A stretch of DNA of 64,000 bases from Paludibacter sp. (GCA_010365115.1 JAAFGX010000007.1:1-64000), one strand, 5' to 3'; shown: positions 18,444 to 28,863, counted from the stretch's first letter. The notes: generated from the letters alone by a model not told the origin. Made by a program: numbers and translations.

Positions 18444-21098
18444 ATGATTAAAAAAAGGACTTTTCAAGCATTTTTTTTGCTTTTTCTTGCCACTTCTATC
18501 TACGCTCAACAAGCTAATCCAGTGGCAAATTTAGGGGCGATTATCAAATCTGGTAATGCTCGTTTTACTATTTTAACTCCAGACGTAATTCGTATGGAAT
18601 ATTCAGTTGATAGTATTTTTGAAGATTATGCCACGTTGACTTTTATCAATCGTAATTTACCTGTTCCGGCATTTACAAAGAAGGTAAAGAATGGTTGGTT
18701 GGAAGTGAAAACCTCCGCATTAACCCTTCGGTACAAAATAAGTGCTGACACTTTCAACACTGCAAATTTGTTTATTGACTATACTGCAAACGGTAAAAAA
18801 CAGACATGGAATATTGGTACACCGAATAAAGGAAATCTTTTAGGCACAACCAGAACACTGGATGGAGCAAAAGGAAATTTATATTATAAAAAAAATGTAG
18901 CAGGATTTGATACTATTCGTCTCGAAACCGGTCTAATCTCTCGTGATGGATGGGTAATGATTGATGATTCGAAACGTCCATTGTTTGATAATTCAGATTG
19001 GCCCTGGGTAATGTCTCGGCCGCAAAAGAAAACGCAGGATTTGTATTTCTTTGCTTATGACAGTAATTATAAGAAAGCTTTATACAATTACAGCCAATTA
19101 TCTGGTAAAATGGCACTTCCACCGAAATACACCTTTGGAATATGGTGGTCACGTTACTGGGAATATAGTGACGTCGAAATGAAAAATTTAGTAGAAGAAT
19201 TTCGTTTACACGATGTTCCGTTGGATGTTCTGGTGATTGACATGGATTGGCATATAGTGAACCGTCCTGAATGGTTCGACGATAATGGTAAGAGATTAAA
19301 AGATCAGAGCGGTCAGTCATATGGTTGGACAGGTTATACTTGGAATAACAGCTTATTTCCCGATCCTAAAGGTTTCCTTAAGTGGACGAATGAGAATCAC
19401 ATACAAACCTGCATGAATCTGCATCCTGCATCAGGTGTTCAGCCACACGAAGCACAGTATGATGCTTTTGCAAAATCGATGGGAATTGATCCTTCAACTA
19501 AAAAATATGTTCCTTTTGATATTACCGACAAAAAATTTGCCCAGAATTATATGGATATATTATTACATCCATTAGAAAAAGACGGCATTGATTTCTGGTG
19601 GCTCGATTGGCAACAATGGGGCGGAACTAAAATAGAAGGTGTAAACCCAACCTTTTATTTGAATTATGTTCACTCAAGCGATATGGAGCGACGTGGAATT
19701 CGTCCGCTGATTTTTCATCGTTGGGGTGGCTTGGGAAATCACCGTTATCAGATTGGTTTTTCCGGCGATACTAAGATTTGTTGGGAATCACTTGATTATC
19801 AGCCTTTTTTTACGGCAACTGCTTCCAATGTTTTATATGGTTTTTGGAGTCACGACATAGGCGGACACATGCATCCCGATAAATATGATCCTGAATTATA
19901 TACCCGTTGGGTTCAATGGGGAGCATTTAGTCCTGTTTTGCGCACACATTGTACCAAAGATCCAAGCATAGAACGTAAAATTTGGGCGTATCCTGAAAAT
20001 AATTTTTACGCCATGCGCGATGCCATGAAACTGCGTTACTCCTTGTTTCCATACAATTACACCAATGCTCGCATTGCATATGATTCGGCTGTTTCCATGA
20101 TGCGACCAATGTATTACGACTACCCTAAAAATGAAAACGCATATAATTTCCCAAACCAGTATATGTTTGGCTCTGATTTGCTGGTGTCACCTATTACCAA
20201 ACCTATGCAGAAAGATTCGGTAAATGGAAATGCATTGTTTATATCGCAAAAAATTTGGTTACCAAAAGGTGAATGGTTTGAATGGAACTCGGGAACACTT
20301 ATTCAAGGTGACCAAATTGTTGAACGACCTTATATGCTTGATGAAATTCCACTGTATGTGCGGAGTGGAGCTATTATTCCTATGCAACCTGACATGAAAC
20401 GCATAGGCGAAAAAGCAATTGATCCATTTATAATCAATATTTTCCCTGGAAAATCGGGCAAAACAAGAGTGTATGACGATGCTGGGACTGATCTTGGTTT
20501 TAAAAAGAATGAATTTACATATACTAATATTTCGTTCGAGAAGAAAGACAGTGTGTTGAAAACACAGATTTTACCAATCGAAGGAAGTTTTAAAGGAATG
20601 CCAGATTCTCGTAGTTACGAAATCAGATTACCACTCACTTTTGTTCCGGTATCAGTGAAAGTAAATGGAAAAGTTATTACAATGAATAAAGATGTAAATG
20701 CAAACGGCTGGCAATATGATGGTAGCAATCTGATGACTGTAATAAAAACCGATCGTTTCGACGTAAACCAAAAAGTGGATGTTGAGATTGTATTCCCAAA
20801 TCTCGACTCGCATTTATTGTCGGGATTAATAGGAAAAGTAAACAAAGTGTTTTATGCTTCCAGACAAGTAATTGCAAGTGGAACCTGGAATCATAAAGTG
20901 TACAATTTCGATGATATTATTTCGATAGGACAAACGCTGAATCGGATTACTCTACAGCCAGAAAATAAATTTATTTTGACAGAGAAAACAAAGTTAGAAA
21001 ATAGTTTTGGAGCTATCATTGATGCTTTTGAAAAAAACAAAGCGTATAAACCAACCATTTATATGTCAGTTCATAATTTACTGGAGTCTGCAAAATAA
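18444..21098 (+). CDS. GH31 alpha-glucosidase / alpha-xylosidase family, exported
   Basis: The 884-residue protein has a signal peptide ending at IYAQ (about 21). An N-terminal beta-sandwich (about 30-210) precedes the TIM barrel. The nucleophile is Asp388 in FWWLDWQQWGG and the acid/base is probably Asp442 in FSGDTKICWES. The GH31 motif HDIGGHMHPD follows, and C-terminal beta domains complete the protein. The family retains configuration and removes alpha-linked glucose, xylose or galactose from chain ends. Specificity is not evident. It has 213 bases of AT-rich leader, so its own promoter is likely. Confidence 0.9.
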   Translation: MIKKRTFQAFFLLFLATSIYAQQANPVANLGAIIKSGNARFTILTPDVIRMEYSVDSIFEDYATLTFINRNLPVPAFTKKVKNGWLEVKTSALTLRYKISADTFNTANLFIDYTANGKKQTWNIGTPNKGNLLGTTRTLDGAKGNLYYKKNVAGFDTIRLETGLISRDGWVMIDDSKRPLFDNSDWPWVMSRPQKKTQDLYFFAYDSNYKKALYNYSQLSGKMALPPKYTFGIWWSRYWEYSDVEMKNLVEEFRLHDVPLDVLVIDMDWHIVNRPEWFDDNGKRLKDQSGQSYGWTGYTWNNSLFPDPKGFLKWTNENHIQTCMNLHPASGVQPHEAQYDAFAKSMGIDPSTKKYVPFDITDKKFAQNYMDILLHPLEKDGIDFWWLDWQQWGGTKIEGVNPTFYLNYVHSSDMERRGIRPLIFHRWGGLGNHRYQIGFSGDTKICWESLDYQPFFTATASNVLYGFWSHDIGGHMHPDKYDPELYTRWVQWGAFSPVLRTHCTKDPSIERKIWAYPENNFYAMRDAMKLRYSLFPYNYTNARIAYDSAVSMMRPMYYDYPKNENAYNFPNQYMFGSDLLVSPITKPMQKDSVNGNALFISQKIWLPKGEWFEWNSGTLIQGDQIVERPYMLDEIPLYVRSGAIIPMQPDMKRIGEKAIDPFIINIFPGKSGKTRVYDDAGTDLGFKKNEFTYTNISFEKKDSVLKTQILPIEGSFKGMPDSRSYEIRLPLTFVPVSVKVNGKVITMNKDVNANGWQYDGSNLMTVIKTDRFDVNQKVDVEIVFPNLDSHLLSGLIGKVNKVFYASRQVIASGTWNHKVYNFDDIISIGQTLNRITLQPENKFILTEKTKLENSFGAIIDAFEKNKAYKPTIYMSVHNLLESAK

Positions 21099-21294
21099 CA
21101 TTGTTTGGTAAGTGCTTGTAAAATATGCAGTCATTAATATATAGCTTGTGAAGTTTGACATTTACCTATTGGAATGCTTAACAATATAGAAGAGCTAGTA
21201 GTTTTTTCAAACATGAATATTTGTCGCTTCAATACTTTTAAAAACTGATTCTCAATTGAATATAGATATTTCTAAATTTTTGTTACGTACTTAG

Positions 21295-21453
21295 AAGAAA
21301 ATACTTATTCCTGATATAAAACTTGCAAATCAAAGGTACACTCTTAAATTTAACAGAGATGAATCTTTTACAAAAATTCTTGATGTTTTATCTGATGTGG
21401 CAAAATTCAAATATCGACAAGAGAAAGGTAGTTTCATTATTGAAAAACTTTAA
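21295..21453 (+). pseudogene. C-terminal remnant of a FecR-family anti-sigma factor
   Basis: After a TAG at 21292 the frame reads about 52 residues to a TAA at 21451. Its tail (RYTLKFNRDESFTKILDVLS, then about 20 residues to the stop) resembles the conserved C-terminal domain (DUF4974) of FecR proteins, which regulate SusC/SusD-type glycan uptake genes through extracytoplasmic sigma factors. No start codon or N-terminal part is present. It suggests that a regulator, and probably a linked uptake pair, was lost from this locus. Confidence 0.5.
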
Positions 21454-21460
21454 ACAAAAA

Positions 21461-21485
21461 AGCTTCAGATTTCTGAAGCTTTTTT
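21461..21485. terminator. rho-independent terminator
   Basis: AGCTTCAGA and TCTGAAGCT form a perfect 9-bp stem with a two-base loop, preceded by an A-run and followed by five Ts, so it can work in both directions. It directly follows the FecR remnant and precedes GH105, separating the two transcription units. Confidence 0.85.
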
Positions 21486-21557
21486 GTTACGTGGTTTAAG
21501 GTAATTATTGCTTATATACGTCATGTTGATTATAAATGTAATATTAGCTACAACTTC

Positions 21558-23384
21558 ATGAAAAAGTCATTTTCGGCATTGCTATTTCTTTTCATTCAAC
21601 TTCAGTTTTTATCTGCCAATACTCCGAATTTTTCTGCCATAAACCAACCCTTAGAAGTGGTGAAACTTATCGGCAATAAGCTTATCCGTGAAACTCCTTT
21701 TCAATACAAACTTGAAATTTCGCAGCCAAAATCAAATTTTAGTGTACTTGAATGTGTCGATTTTGGTCGCACTTTTATGCTCGGAAAACCTGCCGGTGCT
21801 CTTGCCTATACCCAAATATATTCAGAATCGGCACAAAATTTTGTAGTCGAAATTGAACACAATGATGGTTGTAGTATTTGGTTGAATAACGAACTGGTTT
21901 ACAATAAATCAGGAGCTAAAAGCATTCAATTGAATGTCGAAGAACGCGATATAGTTTTACCTCAAAAATTAACTTTGAGCCTTCAAAAAGGAACAAATGA
22001 TCTGTTTGTCGAATCGAATACTTTTGGTAAAGAATGGAAATTCTACATGCAAACTCCCGGCGATGGAGGGGAAATTATTACAGAAACCACACAAAAACCT
22101 ACCATCGGGCTCTCGCACTTAAACTATGTTGATAAAAAAGTAGCTGAACTGTCCAACTGGTTGGTGATGGGTCCGTTTGAGTTAAACAGCAAACAACTGG
22201 AAAATGTACTTCAATTTGGCAATGAAATTACTTTTGGAAAAATGTACGCTGGCATTGACCGACAACCCATCACGTGGACTATTCCAAAAGTTGAAGTTGT
22301 AGGCAATGTAATAAATCCTTTACTTTGGGGTACAAACTACAACTGGAATTACCACAATGGCGGTATGGCTTGGGCTATGCAAACTCTCGCCGAAGTTTCC
22401 AACGAAAAGAAATACGACGATTGGGCAACGAATTTTTGTAACTTTCATATCAACAGTATTCTATTTATTGATTATCAGGTTAATACGCTCAATAAATTTA
22501 AATCTGTCAATTATCAGATATTAAACACTCCATTGCTTGATTTTACGTTAGCTCCTGCATTACCGTTTATTTACCGACTTCGCCAGCAAGCTGATTTTAG
22601 TAATAAAGCCGATTATCAAAAATACATTGATAAAATTATTAAATACGCTAAAGACGAGCAACTTCGCTTTCCGGGATCAAACATTTATACACGCACAACG
22701 CCCTATAAATATACTACTTGGGTGGACGATATGTTTATGGGAATTCCGTTTCTGATTCAAGCATCACAATATGTGAGTGACAAAAAGCTAAAAGAGTTTT
22801 TTCTGAATGATGCGGCCAAACAAGTGCTCGAATTCCGTAAATACGTATGGGATAAAGATGCAAATTTGTATATGCATGCCAATTATTCTGAACGACCTGA
22901 TGCCAAATTGCCTTATTGGTCTCGTGCCAATGGCTGGGGAATATGGGCTACAACAGAGGTGTTGAAAATACTTCCCAAATCAAATCCTTACTACAAAGAA
23001 ATCTTAGCTCATTATCGCCGTCATGTGGCTGCCTTGGTAAAATTGCAAGCCCCTTCCGGATTTTGGCACAATGTATTGAATCGCACCGACTCGAAAGAAG
23101 AAGTTTCGGGTACTGCTATTTTTACTATGGCTATTGCCCGTGGTGTTGCGAATGGTTGGCTCGACCGCAAAACCTACGAACCTGTTGCTATTAAAGCCTG
23201 GAACGCTCTCAAAACCGAGATTGAACCCGATGGAACTGTTCACAAAATTTGCATGGGCACCATGTGTTCCGAAGATGTGAATTATTACATCAACCGTCCG
23301 TATTTCGATAACGATACGCATGGTACTTTTGCCGTAATTTTTGCCGGGATAGAAATGAATAACATGTTAAATAATAAGAAATAA
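21558..23384 (+). CDS. GH105 unsaturated rhamnogalacturonyl hydrolase-like
   Basis: The 608-residue protein has a signal peptide (about 1-20). An N-terminal beta-rich extension (about 30-240) is absent from compact GH105 enzymes. The (alpha/alpha)6 barrel follows, with TTWVDDMFMG (Asp390/Asp391) at the expected catalytic position and PYWSRANGWG and SGTAIFTMAIARG as family segments. GH105 hydrates the 4,5-unsaturated uronic acid left by polysaccharide lyases, so this implies lyase action upstream. It is almost contiguous with the GH88 gene (7 bases), making these two a clear operon for unsaturated oligosaccharides. Confidence 0.88.
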   Translation: MKKSFSALLFLFIQLQFLSANTPNFSAINQPLEVVKLIGNKLIRETPFQYKLEISQPKSNFSVLECVDFGRTFMLGKPAGALAYTQIYSESAQNFVVEIEHNDGCSIWLNNELVYNKSGAKSIQLNVEERDIVLPQKLTLSLQKGTNDLFVESNTFGKEWKFYMQTPGDGGEIITETTQKPTIGLSHLNYVDKKVAELSNWLVMGPFELNSKQLENVLQFGNEITFGKMYAGIDRQPITWTIPKVEVVGNVINPLLWGTNYNWNYHNGGMAWAMQTLAEVSNEKKYDDWATNFCNFHINSILFIDYQVNTLNKFKSVNYQILNTPLLDFTLAPALPFIYRLRQQADFSNKADYQKYIDKIIKYAKDEQLRFPGSNIYTRTTPYKYTTWVDDMFMGIPFLIQASQYVSDKKLKEFFLNDAAKQVLEFRKYVWDKDANLYMHANYSERPDAKLPYWSRANGWGIWATTEVLKILPKSNPYYKEILAHYRRHVAALVKLQAPSGFWHNVLNRTDSKEEVSGTAIFTMAIARGVANGWLDRKTYEPVAIKAWNALKTEIEPDGTVHKICMGTMCSEDVNYYINRPYFDNDTHGTFAVIFAGIEMNNMLNNKK

Positions 23385-23391
23385 TTTGAAT

Positions 23392-24588
23392 ATGAAACGA
23401 ATTTTAGTTTTTTGCTTTTCACTTTTTACCTTTACTATTCTTGCATTTCCAGTTAGTCAAAAAGTAACAAAAATAGCCGAAAAAAGCCTTCAATTTTCAG
23501 CTCAGCAATACAGTTTGATGGCGGAAGTAATGAAAGACAAACCGAATTTATTACCTAGAACAATTGATGATTCAGGTAAATTGATTACCTCTAAAGCTAA
23601 TTGGTGGACAAGTGGTTTTTTCCCCGGAACGCTTTGGTATTTAGCTGAATATACAAAAAACGAAAAAATCAGAACTGATGCGGAATTGATGTCCCAACGT
23701 GTTGCCAATCAACAATATGTAACCAACAATCACGATGTGGGTTTTATGATTTATTGCAGTTATGGTAATGGGTATCGATTGTATCCAACCGACGAGTATA
23801 AAAATATAATTATTAATACAGCCCGGTCATTATCAACTCGTTTTAATCCCAAAGTAGGATTAATTCGTTCTTGGGATCATGGCAAGTGGCAATATCCAGT
23901 GATTATTGACAATATGATGAACCTCGAACTACTGTTCAATGCAACTAAATTTTCAGGCGACAGTTCGTTTTACAACATTGCTGTAGCTCATGCCAACAAA
24001 ACCATGATTAATCATTTTCGTTCCGATGCCAGTAGTTATCATTTAGTTTCATACAATCCGATGACAGGCATCCCCGAATTAAAAGGAACTGTTCAGGGAT
24101 ATAGCGATTCTTCCTCTTGGGCGCGTGGTCAGGCTTGGGCATTGTATGGATATACAATGTGTTACCGCGAAACAAATGATATAATATTTTTAAAACATGC
24201 GTTGAGAATTGCTGATTTTCTACTTTCAAACCCACGTATGCCCAACGATTTAATTCCTTATTGGGATTTTGATGCACCAAACATTCCTAATGCGTTGCGC
24301 GATGCTTCGGCAGGAGCGATAATGTGTTCAGCTTTTATCGAATTGAGTGGATATGTAAAAGGAAAAGAATCGAAACGATTTTTGAAAGCTGCCGAAAAGC
24401 AAATACTGACGCTTTCTTCACCACAATATCAGGCAAAATTGGGTGAGAATGGAAATTTTATTTTAAAACATAGTGTTGGTTCTTTTCCGCATAATGCTGA
24501 AATGGATGTCCCACTTACTTATGCCGACTATTATTACGTGGAAGCGTTGATGCGTTACATTCATTTAAATGAAAAAGTCAAGAAGTAG
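23392..24588 (+). CDS. GH88 unsaturated glucuronyl hydrolase-like
   Basis: The ATG at 23392 gives 398 residues with a signal peptide; a TTG six bases upstream is less likely. The (alpha/alpha)6 barrel shows the family's two aspartates in NHDVGFMIYCSYGNG (Asp115) and IIDNMMNLELL (Asp173), plus SSWARGQAWALYGY. The family removes unsaturated glucuronic or galacturonic acid from the non-reducing end. Paired with GH105 it could process two kinds of unsaturated oligosaccharide. It starts 7 bases after the GH105 stop and is followed 43 bases later by the next gene. Confidence 0.88.
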   Translation: MKRILVFCFSLFTFTILAFPVSQKVTKIAEKSLQFSAQQYSLMAEVMKDKPNLLPRTIDDSGKLITSKANWWTSGFFPGTLWYLAEYTKNEKIRTDAELMSQRVANQQYVTNNHDVGFMIYCSYGNGYRLYPTDEYKNIIINTARSLSTRFNPKVGLIRSWDHGKWQYPVIIDNMMNLELLFNATKFSGDSSFYNIAVAHANKTMINHFRSDASSYHLVSYNPMTGIPELKGTVQGYSDSSSWARGQAWALYGYTMCYRETNDIIFLKHALRIADFLLSNPRMPNDLIPYWDFDAPNIPNALRDASAGAIMCSAFIELSGYVKGKESKRFLKAAEKQILTLSSPQYQAKLGENGNFILKHSVGSFPHNAEMDVPLTYADYYYVEALMRYIHLNEKVKK

Positions 24589-24631
24589 TATATTTATACA
24601 TTGTAAATCCTTAAATTGTAAAAAAAATATC

Positions 24632-26935
24632 ATGCTCCGAAAATTCATACTTATATCATTTCTTTTTGCTTTTCAATTTGTAATAGCAAATGATGTAGTT
24701 TCTGATTTGTTTTCAAGTCATAATCTAAAAATGGTTTATCGGGTAAATAATTATAACCCTGATTTATTCAATAAATTAATTGGAACAAATAAACTTAATG
24801 CAAATTTACAACAAAATGAATTACAGCATATTATAACAAAAAATGCTGAATGGGAAATAACTTCAAAATTAATTCCATCGTCCGACAACAAGGATATGGC
24901 CGATGTTGAAGTGTCTTTTCGGTTAACAAAAGGAAATGAACAAAATGCTTCGGTGTCTGTTGATTTTGAATTCAATAATTGGTCGAAGGAAAATTACGTG
25001 ATGATGCCGGCTGCTGTTTGCAATGGTAATCGATTTGAGTCCCGCCGCATAGCTTATTCGCCAAAGCTAAATGATATTCGTGATATTGGACCGGACAAGC
25101 CTATTATTATTTCAGATGTTCCTCGCTTAAACATCAAAAACGGACCATCGCGCATTCAAGAGCGTAGTGGCGGAATGGCATTGCCTGCAGTAAGTTTTCA
25201 TTCGCCAACTCTGAATCAAGGCGCATTGATAATTACCAAACAAGCCAATGCGTGGGGGGATTATGGTATAAATGTGGAAGAAACTGCTTCAAAAAAGGGT
25301 TTGATAACCATTATGTCGCCTTTGGTCCGTGAACGCTATAAATACGAAATTTGTGATAACCAAGTTGCAAGTACCGATACACCTGCTAATTTCAAAGTTG
25401 GTGACGAAGTGAAGTTTGTTTTCCGGGTTTATTTATTTCATTCGTCTGGTATTCAAACTGTTTTTGACCAATATTTTGCAGCTCGTAAAGATTTGTGTGA
25501 ATCAGTACACGTTACGCCATTGTATACATTCTCAGAATGTTATAATACCATTGAAAATAAGTTTAATGCGCAGAATTTTGTTCCGGAGTGGGGCTATTAT
25601 GCCATTGGCATGCGCGAAAACTTTTTACAGGATTGGCAAATTGGCTGGACTGGTGGCATGATTTCGACTTATCCATTGCTTTTTTCAAACAATAAAAAAA
25701 CGATTGATAATGTGGTGTCAAATTTCAATTGGCTTTTCCCAAACGGAATTTCGCCTTCCGGATTTTTCTGGGACAGTGGCGAAAAAGGCAACAAATGGTA
25801 TGGGGGTGATATCCGTAAACCGCTGTCAGTCAATTGGCATTTAATCCGAAAAAGCGGTGATGCACTTTATTATATCATCAAACAATTCGATTTGATGAAG
25901 AAAAAAAATATTACAGTGCAACCCGAATGGGAAAAAGGAACACGTGGTGTTGCCGATGCATTTGTTCGATTGTGGCAAAAATGGGGACAGTTTGGAAATT
26001 TTGTGGATAGCCGAACCGGTGATGTCATAGTTGGTGGTTCCACAAGCGGGGCAGTTGTTCCGGGAGCTTTAGTGCTGGCAGCTAAATATTTCAACAACGA
26101 TTTGTATCTTGAAGTTGCCAAATCATCGGCTCAGAAAATGTACGACGATTATATTTCTAAAGGGATAAGTTGTGGAGGACCGGGCGATGCCATGCAAAAT
26201 CCAGATAGCGAGTCGTGGTACGCCATGGTCGAATCCTTTGCGCTGTTATACGAAACTACCGGTAATAAAAAATGGTTGCAATACGCTGAAGAAACTGCTG
26301 CACAATTTTCCATCTGGGTAATGTCCTACAATTATGATTTCCCCGAGAGTTGCTTGTTTGGTAAACTCAACATGCAAACAACAGGTTCTGTTTTTGCCAA
26401 TACACAAAATCGCCACGGTTCTCCAGGTATCTGTACACATTCCGGTTTGGCTTTATTGCGCTTATACCGTGCAACAAATAATCCAAAATACCTTGAATTA
26501 CTCAAAGAAATTACTCAAACCATTCCACAATATATGTCGCACAGCACCCGACCTATTGCCGGAATGGCTCCCGGTTGGATTAACGAACGGGTAAGTACTA
26601 CCGACTGGTTAGAAGGCATTGGCGAAATAAAACCTGGTTCTACCTGGGCCGAAACTGCCATGCTTCTTACTGCGGTTGAATTACCTGGAGTATATGTGGA
26701 TGCAGAATTAAATAAAACTATTGATTTTGAATGTGTAAAATCAGAAATTATTTCAATAACCAAAAAATCAGTAAAAATAAAGCTCACTAATCCAACAAAA
26801 TTTGAAGCAAAAACAGTCATGCTTGTTGAAAATAAACAAAATAAATCAGTGAGTTGGAAAGAAAATAAATTACTCAATCTACCCAAATACACTTTAAAAC
26901 CAAGTGAAACAAAAATTATAATCATAAAATACTAA
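24632..26935 (+). CDS. secreted six-hairpin glycosidase-like protein of unassigned family
   Basis: The chosen ATG at 24632 begins a signal peptide (MLRKFILISFLFAFQFVIA); an in-frame ATG at 24569 would add a non-hydrophobic prefix and overlap the GH88 gene. The 767-residue product has a beta-rich N-terminal half (to about 290) and a C-terminal helical region with tandem helical hairpins typical of (alpha/alpha)6 toroids (GVADAFVRLWQKWGQFGN, SWYAMVESFALLYETTG, HSGLALLRLYRATNN). A small beta domain ends the protein. I do not recognise its CAZy family. Its place directly after GH105 and GH88 suggests an enzyme for the same oligosaccharide. It may represent an uncharacterised glycosidase family. 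Confidence 0.65.
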   Translation: MLRKFILISFLFAFQFVIANDVVSDLFSSHNLKMVYRVNNYNPDLFNKLIGTNKLNANLQQNELQHIITKNAEWEITSKLIPSSDNKDMADVEVSFRLTKGNEQNASVSVDFEFNNWSKENYVMMPAAVCNGNRFESRRIAYSPKLNDIRDIGPDKPIIISDVPRLNIKNGPSRIQERSGGMALPAVSFHSPTLNQGALIITKQANAWGDYGINVEETASKKGLITIMSPLVRERYKYEICDNQVASTDTPANFKVGDEVKFVFRVYLFHSSGIQTVFDQYFAARKDLCESVHVTPLYTFSECYNTIENKFNAQNFVPEWGYYAIGMRENFLQDWQIGWTGGMISTYPLLFSNNKKTIDNVVSNFNWLFPNGISPSGFFWDSGEKGNKWYGGDIRKPLSVNWHLIRKSGDALYYIIKQFDLMKKKNITVQPEWEKGTRGVADAFVRLWQKWGQFGNFVDSRTGDVIVGGSTSGAVVPGALVLAAKYFNNDLYLEVAKSSAQKMYDDYISKGISCGGPGDAMQNPDSESWYAMVESFALLYETTGNKKWLQYAEETAAQFSIWVMSYNYDFPESCLFGKLNMQTTGSVFANTQNRHGSPGICTHSGLALLRLYRATNNPKYLELLKEITQTIPQYMSHSTRPIAGMAPGWINERVSTTDWLEGIGEIKPGSTWAETAMLLTAVELPGVYVDAELNKTIDFECVKSEIISITKKSVKIKLTNPTKFEAKTVMLVENKQNKSVSWKENKLLNLPKYTLKPSETKIIIIKY

Positions 26936-26998
26936 CTTATCTTATCTCCCACAATATAACCCGACTTATTGGGAGGGTAAGGGCTAATCTAATTCACC

Positions 26999-27667
26999 AT
27001 GAAACGTAGCGAAATAAACAAACACATACAAGCAGCCTTGCAGTTTTTCAACGACAACAAATTCTATTTACCCACTTGGGCAACTTATAGTCCAGCTGAT
27101 TGGAAAGAAAAATATGCTACTCACTCCGAAATTAAAGACAATGTGTTAGGGTGGGATTTAACCGATTTTGGCAGCAACGACTATGACAAAAGAGGTTTAA
27201 TGCTTTTTACCATACGCAATGGGAATTTCAATAAAGATAAAAAGCCCTATTGTGAAAAAATAATGATAGCCGGAGTAGGACAAGAAACACCTATGCATTT
27301 TCACCGACTGAAAACGGAAGACATTATCAATCGTGGTGGAGGTGTTTTAGAAATTGAATTTTACAATTCAAATACTGACGGTTCTTTTTCGGATAAGAAT
27401 TTTACAGTAAAAATGGATGGTATTGTGAAAGAATTAGCCCCCGGCGAAATTATTCAATTACACCCCGGACAGAGTGTGTGTATGGAATCGGGTGTATATC
27501 ACCGTTTTTACGGTCTAGGCAAACCTGTTTTGGTGGGCGAAGTAAGCACGGTGAACGATGATACCAATGATAATTTCTTTTATGAAGAAGTAGGTCGTTT
27601 TCCTCAGATTGAAGAGGATGAAGCACCGCTGTTCCTATTATCAAGCGAATATTCAGCATATCTTTAA
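26999..27667 (+). CDS. D-lyxose isomerase family (lyxose/mannose ketol-isomerase)
   Basis: The 222-residue cytoplasmic protein has no signal peptide. It has a cupin fold with the metal site in PMHFHRLKTEDI (His100, His102, Glu107) and GVYHRFYG (His168), the pattern of D-lyxose isomerases, which interconvert D-lyxose and D-xylulose and often D-mannose and D-fructose. It is the first of three closely packed cytosolic sugar-metabolism genes (8 bases to the next), so released mannose or lyxose is a likely substrate. The GH38 gene in the cluster favours mannose, but this is inference. Confidence 0.82.
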   Translation: MKRSEINKHIQAALQFFNDNKFYLPTWATYSPADWKEKYATHSEIKDNVLGWDLTDFGSNDYDKRGLMLFTIRNGNFNKDKKPYCEKIMIAGVGQETPMHFHRLKTEDIINRGGGVLEIEFYNSNTDGSFSDKNFTVKMDGIVKELAPGEIIQLHPGQSVCMESGVYHRFYGLGKPVLVGEVSTVNDDTNDNFFYEEVGRFPQIEEDEAPLFLLSSEYSAYL

Positions 27668-27675
27668 ATTATTCT

Positions 27676-28863
27676 ATGGCAAATTTCAGAGTTTCAGGGA
27701 CAGGATGTGCGCTCGGCGATTTTGTGTATAATCATATCGATTTTTCATCTTCAACCTTTAAAAAATACCAATCCAAGCAGGCTGGTGATGGCGGATTAGA
27801 AGCTGGGAAATTAGTTTTCACACAAGAATTGGAAAGATTTTCAGGAAAAAATTTTCAGGAAATTCTTTTAGAAATAAGTGGAGATAGAATTTACGACGCA
27901 TTTAATATTGGCGGTCCTGCCATTGTTGGGTTAATCAATACTGCTCAGTTACTTCAAAACACTGATATAGAAGTCTGTTTTTATGGTGCAAGATCTAACG
28001 ATGAGAGAGGCAAAGCAATTAGCAGATTAATAAAAGATTTACCATTGAATTTGGAAAACTATCGAGTTTTAGATGGTGAAACTCCATATACCGATGTGTT
28101 GTCTGATCCAAACTTTGCCAACGGTAAAGGCGAACGCACATTTGTAAACAACATTGCTTGTGCTGCTGAATTTGATGAAAATTATTTAGATGAGAATTTT
28201 TGGAATTCAGATATCATTGTATTTGGTGCAACGGCTATAGTACCAAAACTTCATAACAATCTTTCAAATCTTTTACTAAAAGCAAAATCAAATGGCTCAT
28301 TAACGGTAGTTCATACTGTTTACGATTTTATTAACGAGAAACAACATCCTGAAAAACCATGGCCTTTGGGAAACACATTGGAAAGCCTTGCATTAATCGA
28401 TCTTTTGGTTATGGATTATGAAGAATCGCTTCGAATTAGTGGTTGCTCGGATATTATCTCCACCCAAGAGTTCTTCATCCAAAATGGTTGTAATGCTTTT
28501 CTGATTACACACGGTGCGCAACCAACTTATGTTTATTCTTCTGGAAAATTATTTCAGCCCATTGATACCACCTTGCCAGTTTGCGAATGGATTAATGACG
28601 ATTTTGCACACAATCCTCATTTAAAAGGAGATACAACGGGTTGTGGCGATAATTTTGTGGGTGGTGTTGTTGCCAATATAGTTTCTCAACTAGAGTCAAT
28701 AGCAACAAATTTCTCACTTATCGATGCTACTATTTTAGGCACTGTCTGTGGTGGTTTTGCCTGTTATTACGTTGGAGGAACTTTTTTTGAAAAATACTCA
28801 GGTGAAAAAAGTGAGAAAGTGAATGAAATGCTCGAAAAATATAAGTTGACAAATAAAAAATGA
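27676..28863 (+). CDS. PfkB-family carbohydrate kinase
   Basis: The 395-residue protein carries the PfkB signature GDTTGCGDNFVGG (318-330), with Asp325 as catalytic base and the GCGD anion hole. The N-terminal sugar-binding region begins GTGCALGDFVYN, and IYDAFNIGGPAIVG supplies a glycine-rich loop. The protein is longer than typical fructokinases (about 300-330). It starts 8 bases after the isomerase and overlaps the next gene by 4 bases, so all three are translationally linked. The likely substrate is the ketose made by the isomerase (fructose or xylulose), inferred from the operon. Confidence 0.82.
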   Translation: MANFRVSGTGCALGDFVYNHIDFSSSTFKKYQSKQAGDGGLEAGKLVFTQELERFSGKNFQEILLEISGDRIYDAFNIGGPAIVGLINTAQLLQNTDIEVCFYGARSNDERGKAISRLIKDLPLNLENYRVLDGETPYTDVLSDPNFANGKGERTFVNNIACAAEFDENYLDENFWNSDIIVFGATAIVPKLHNNLSNLLLKAKSNGSLTVVHTVYDFINEKQHPEKPWPLGNTLESLALIDLLVMDYEESLRISGCSDIISTQEFFIQNGCNAFLITHGAQPTYVYSSGKLFQPIDTTLPVCEWINDDFAHNPHLKGDTTGCGDNFVGGVVANIVSQLESIATNFSLIDATILGTVCGGFACYYVGGTFFEKYSGEKSEKVNEMLEKYKLTNKK

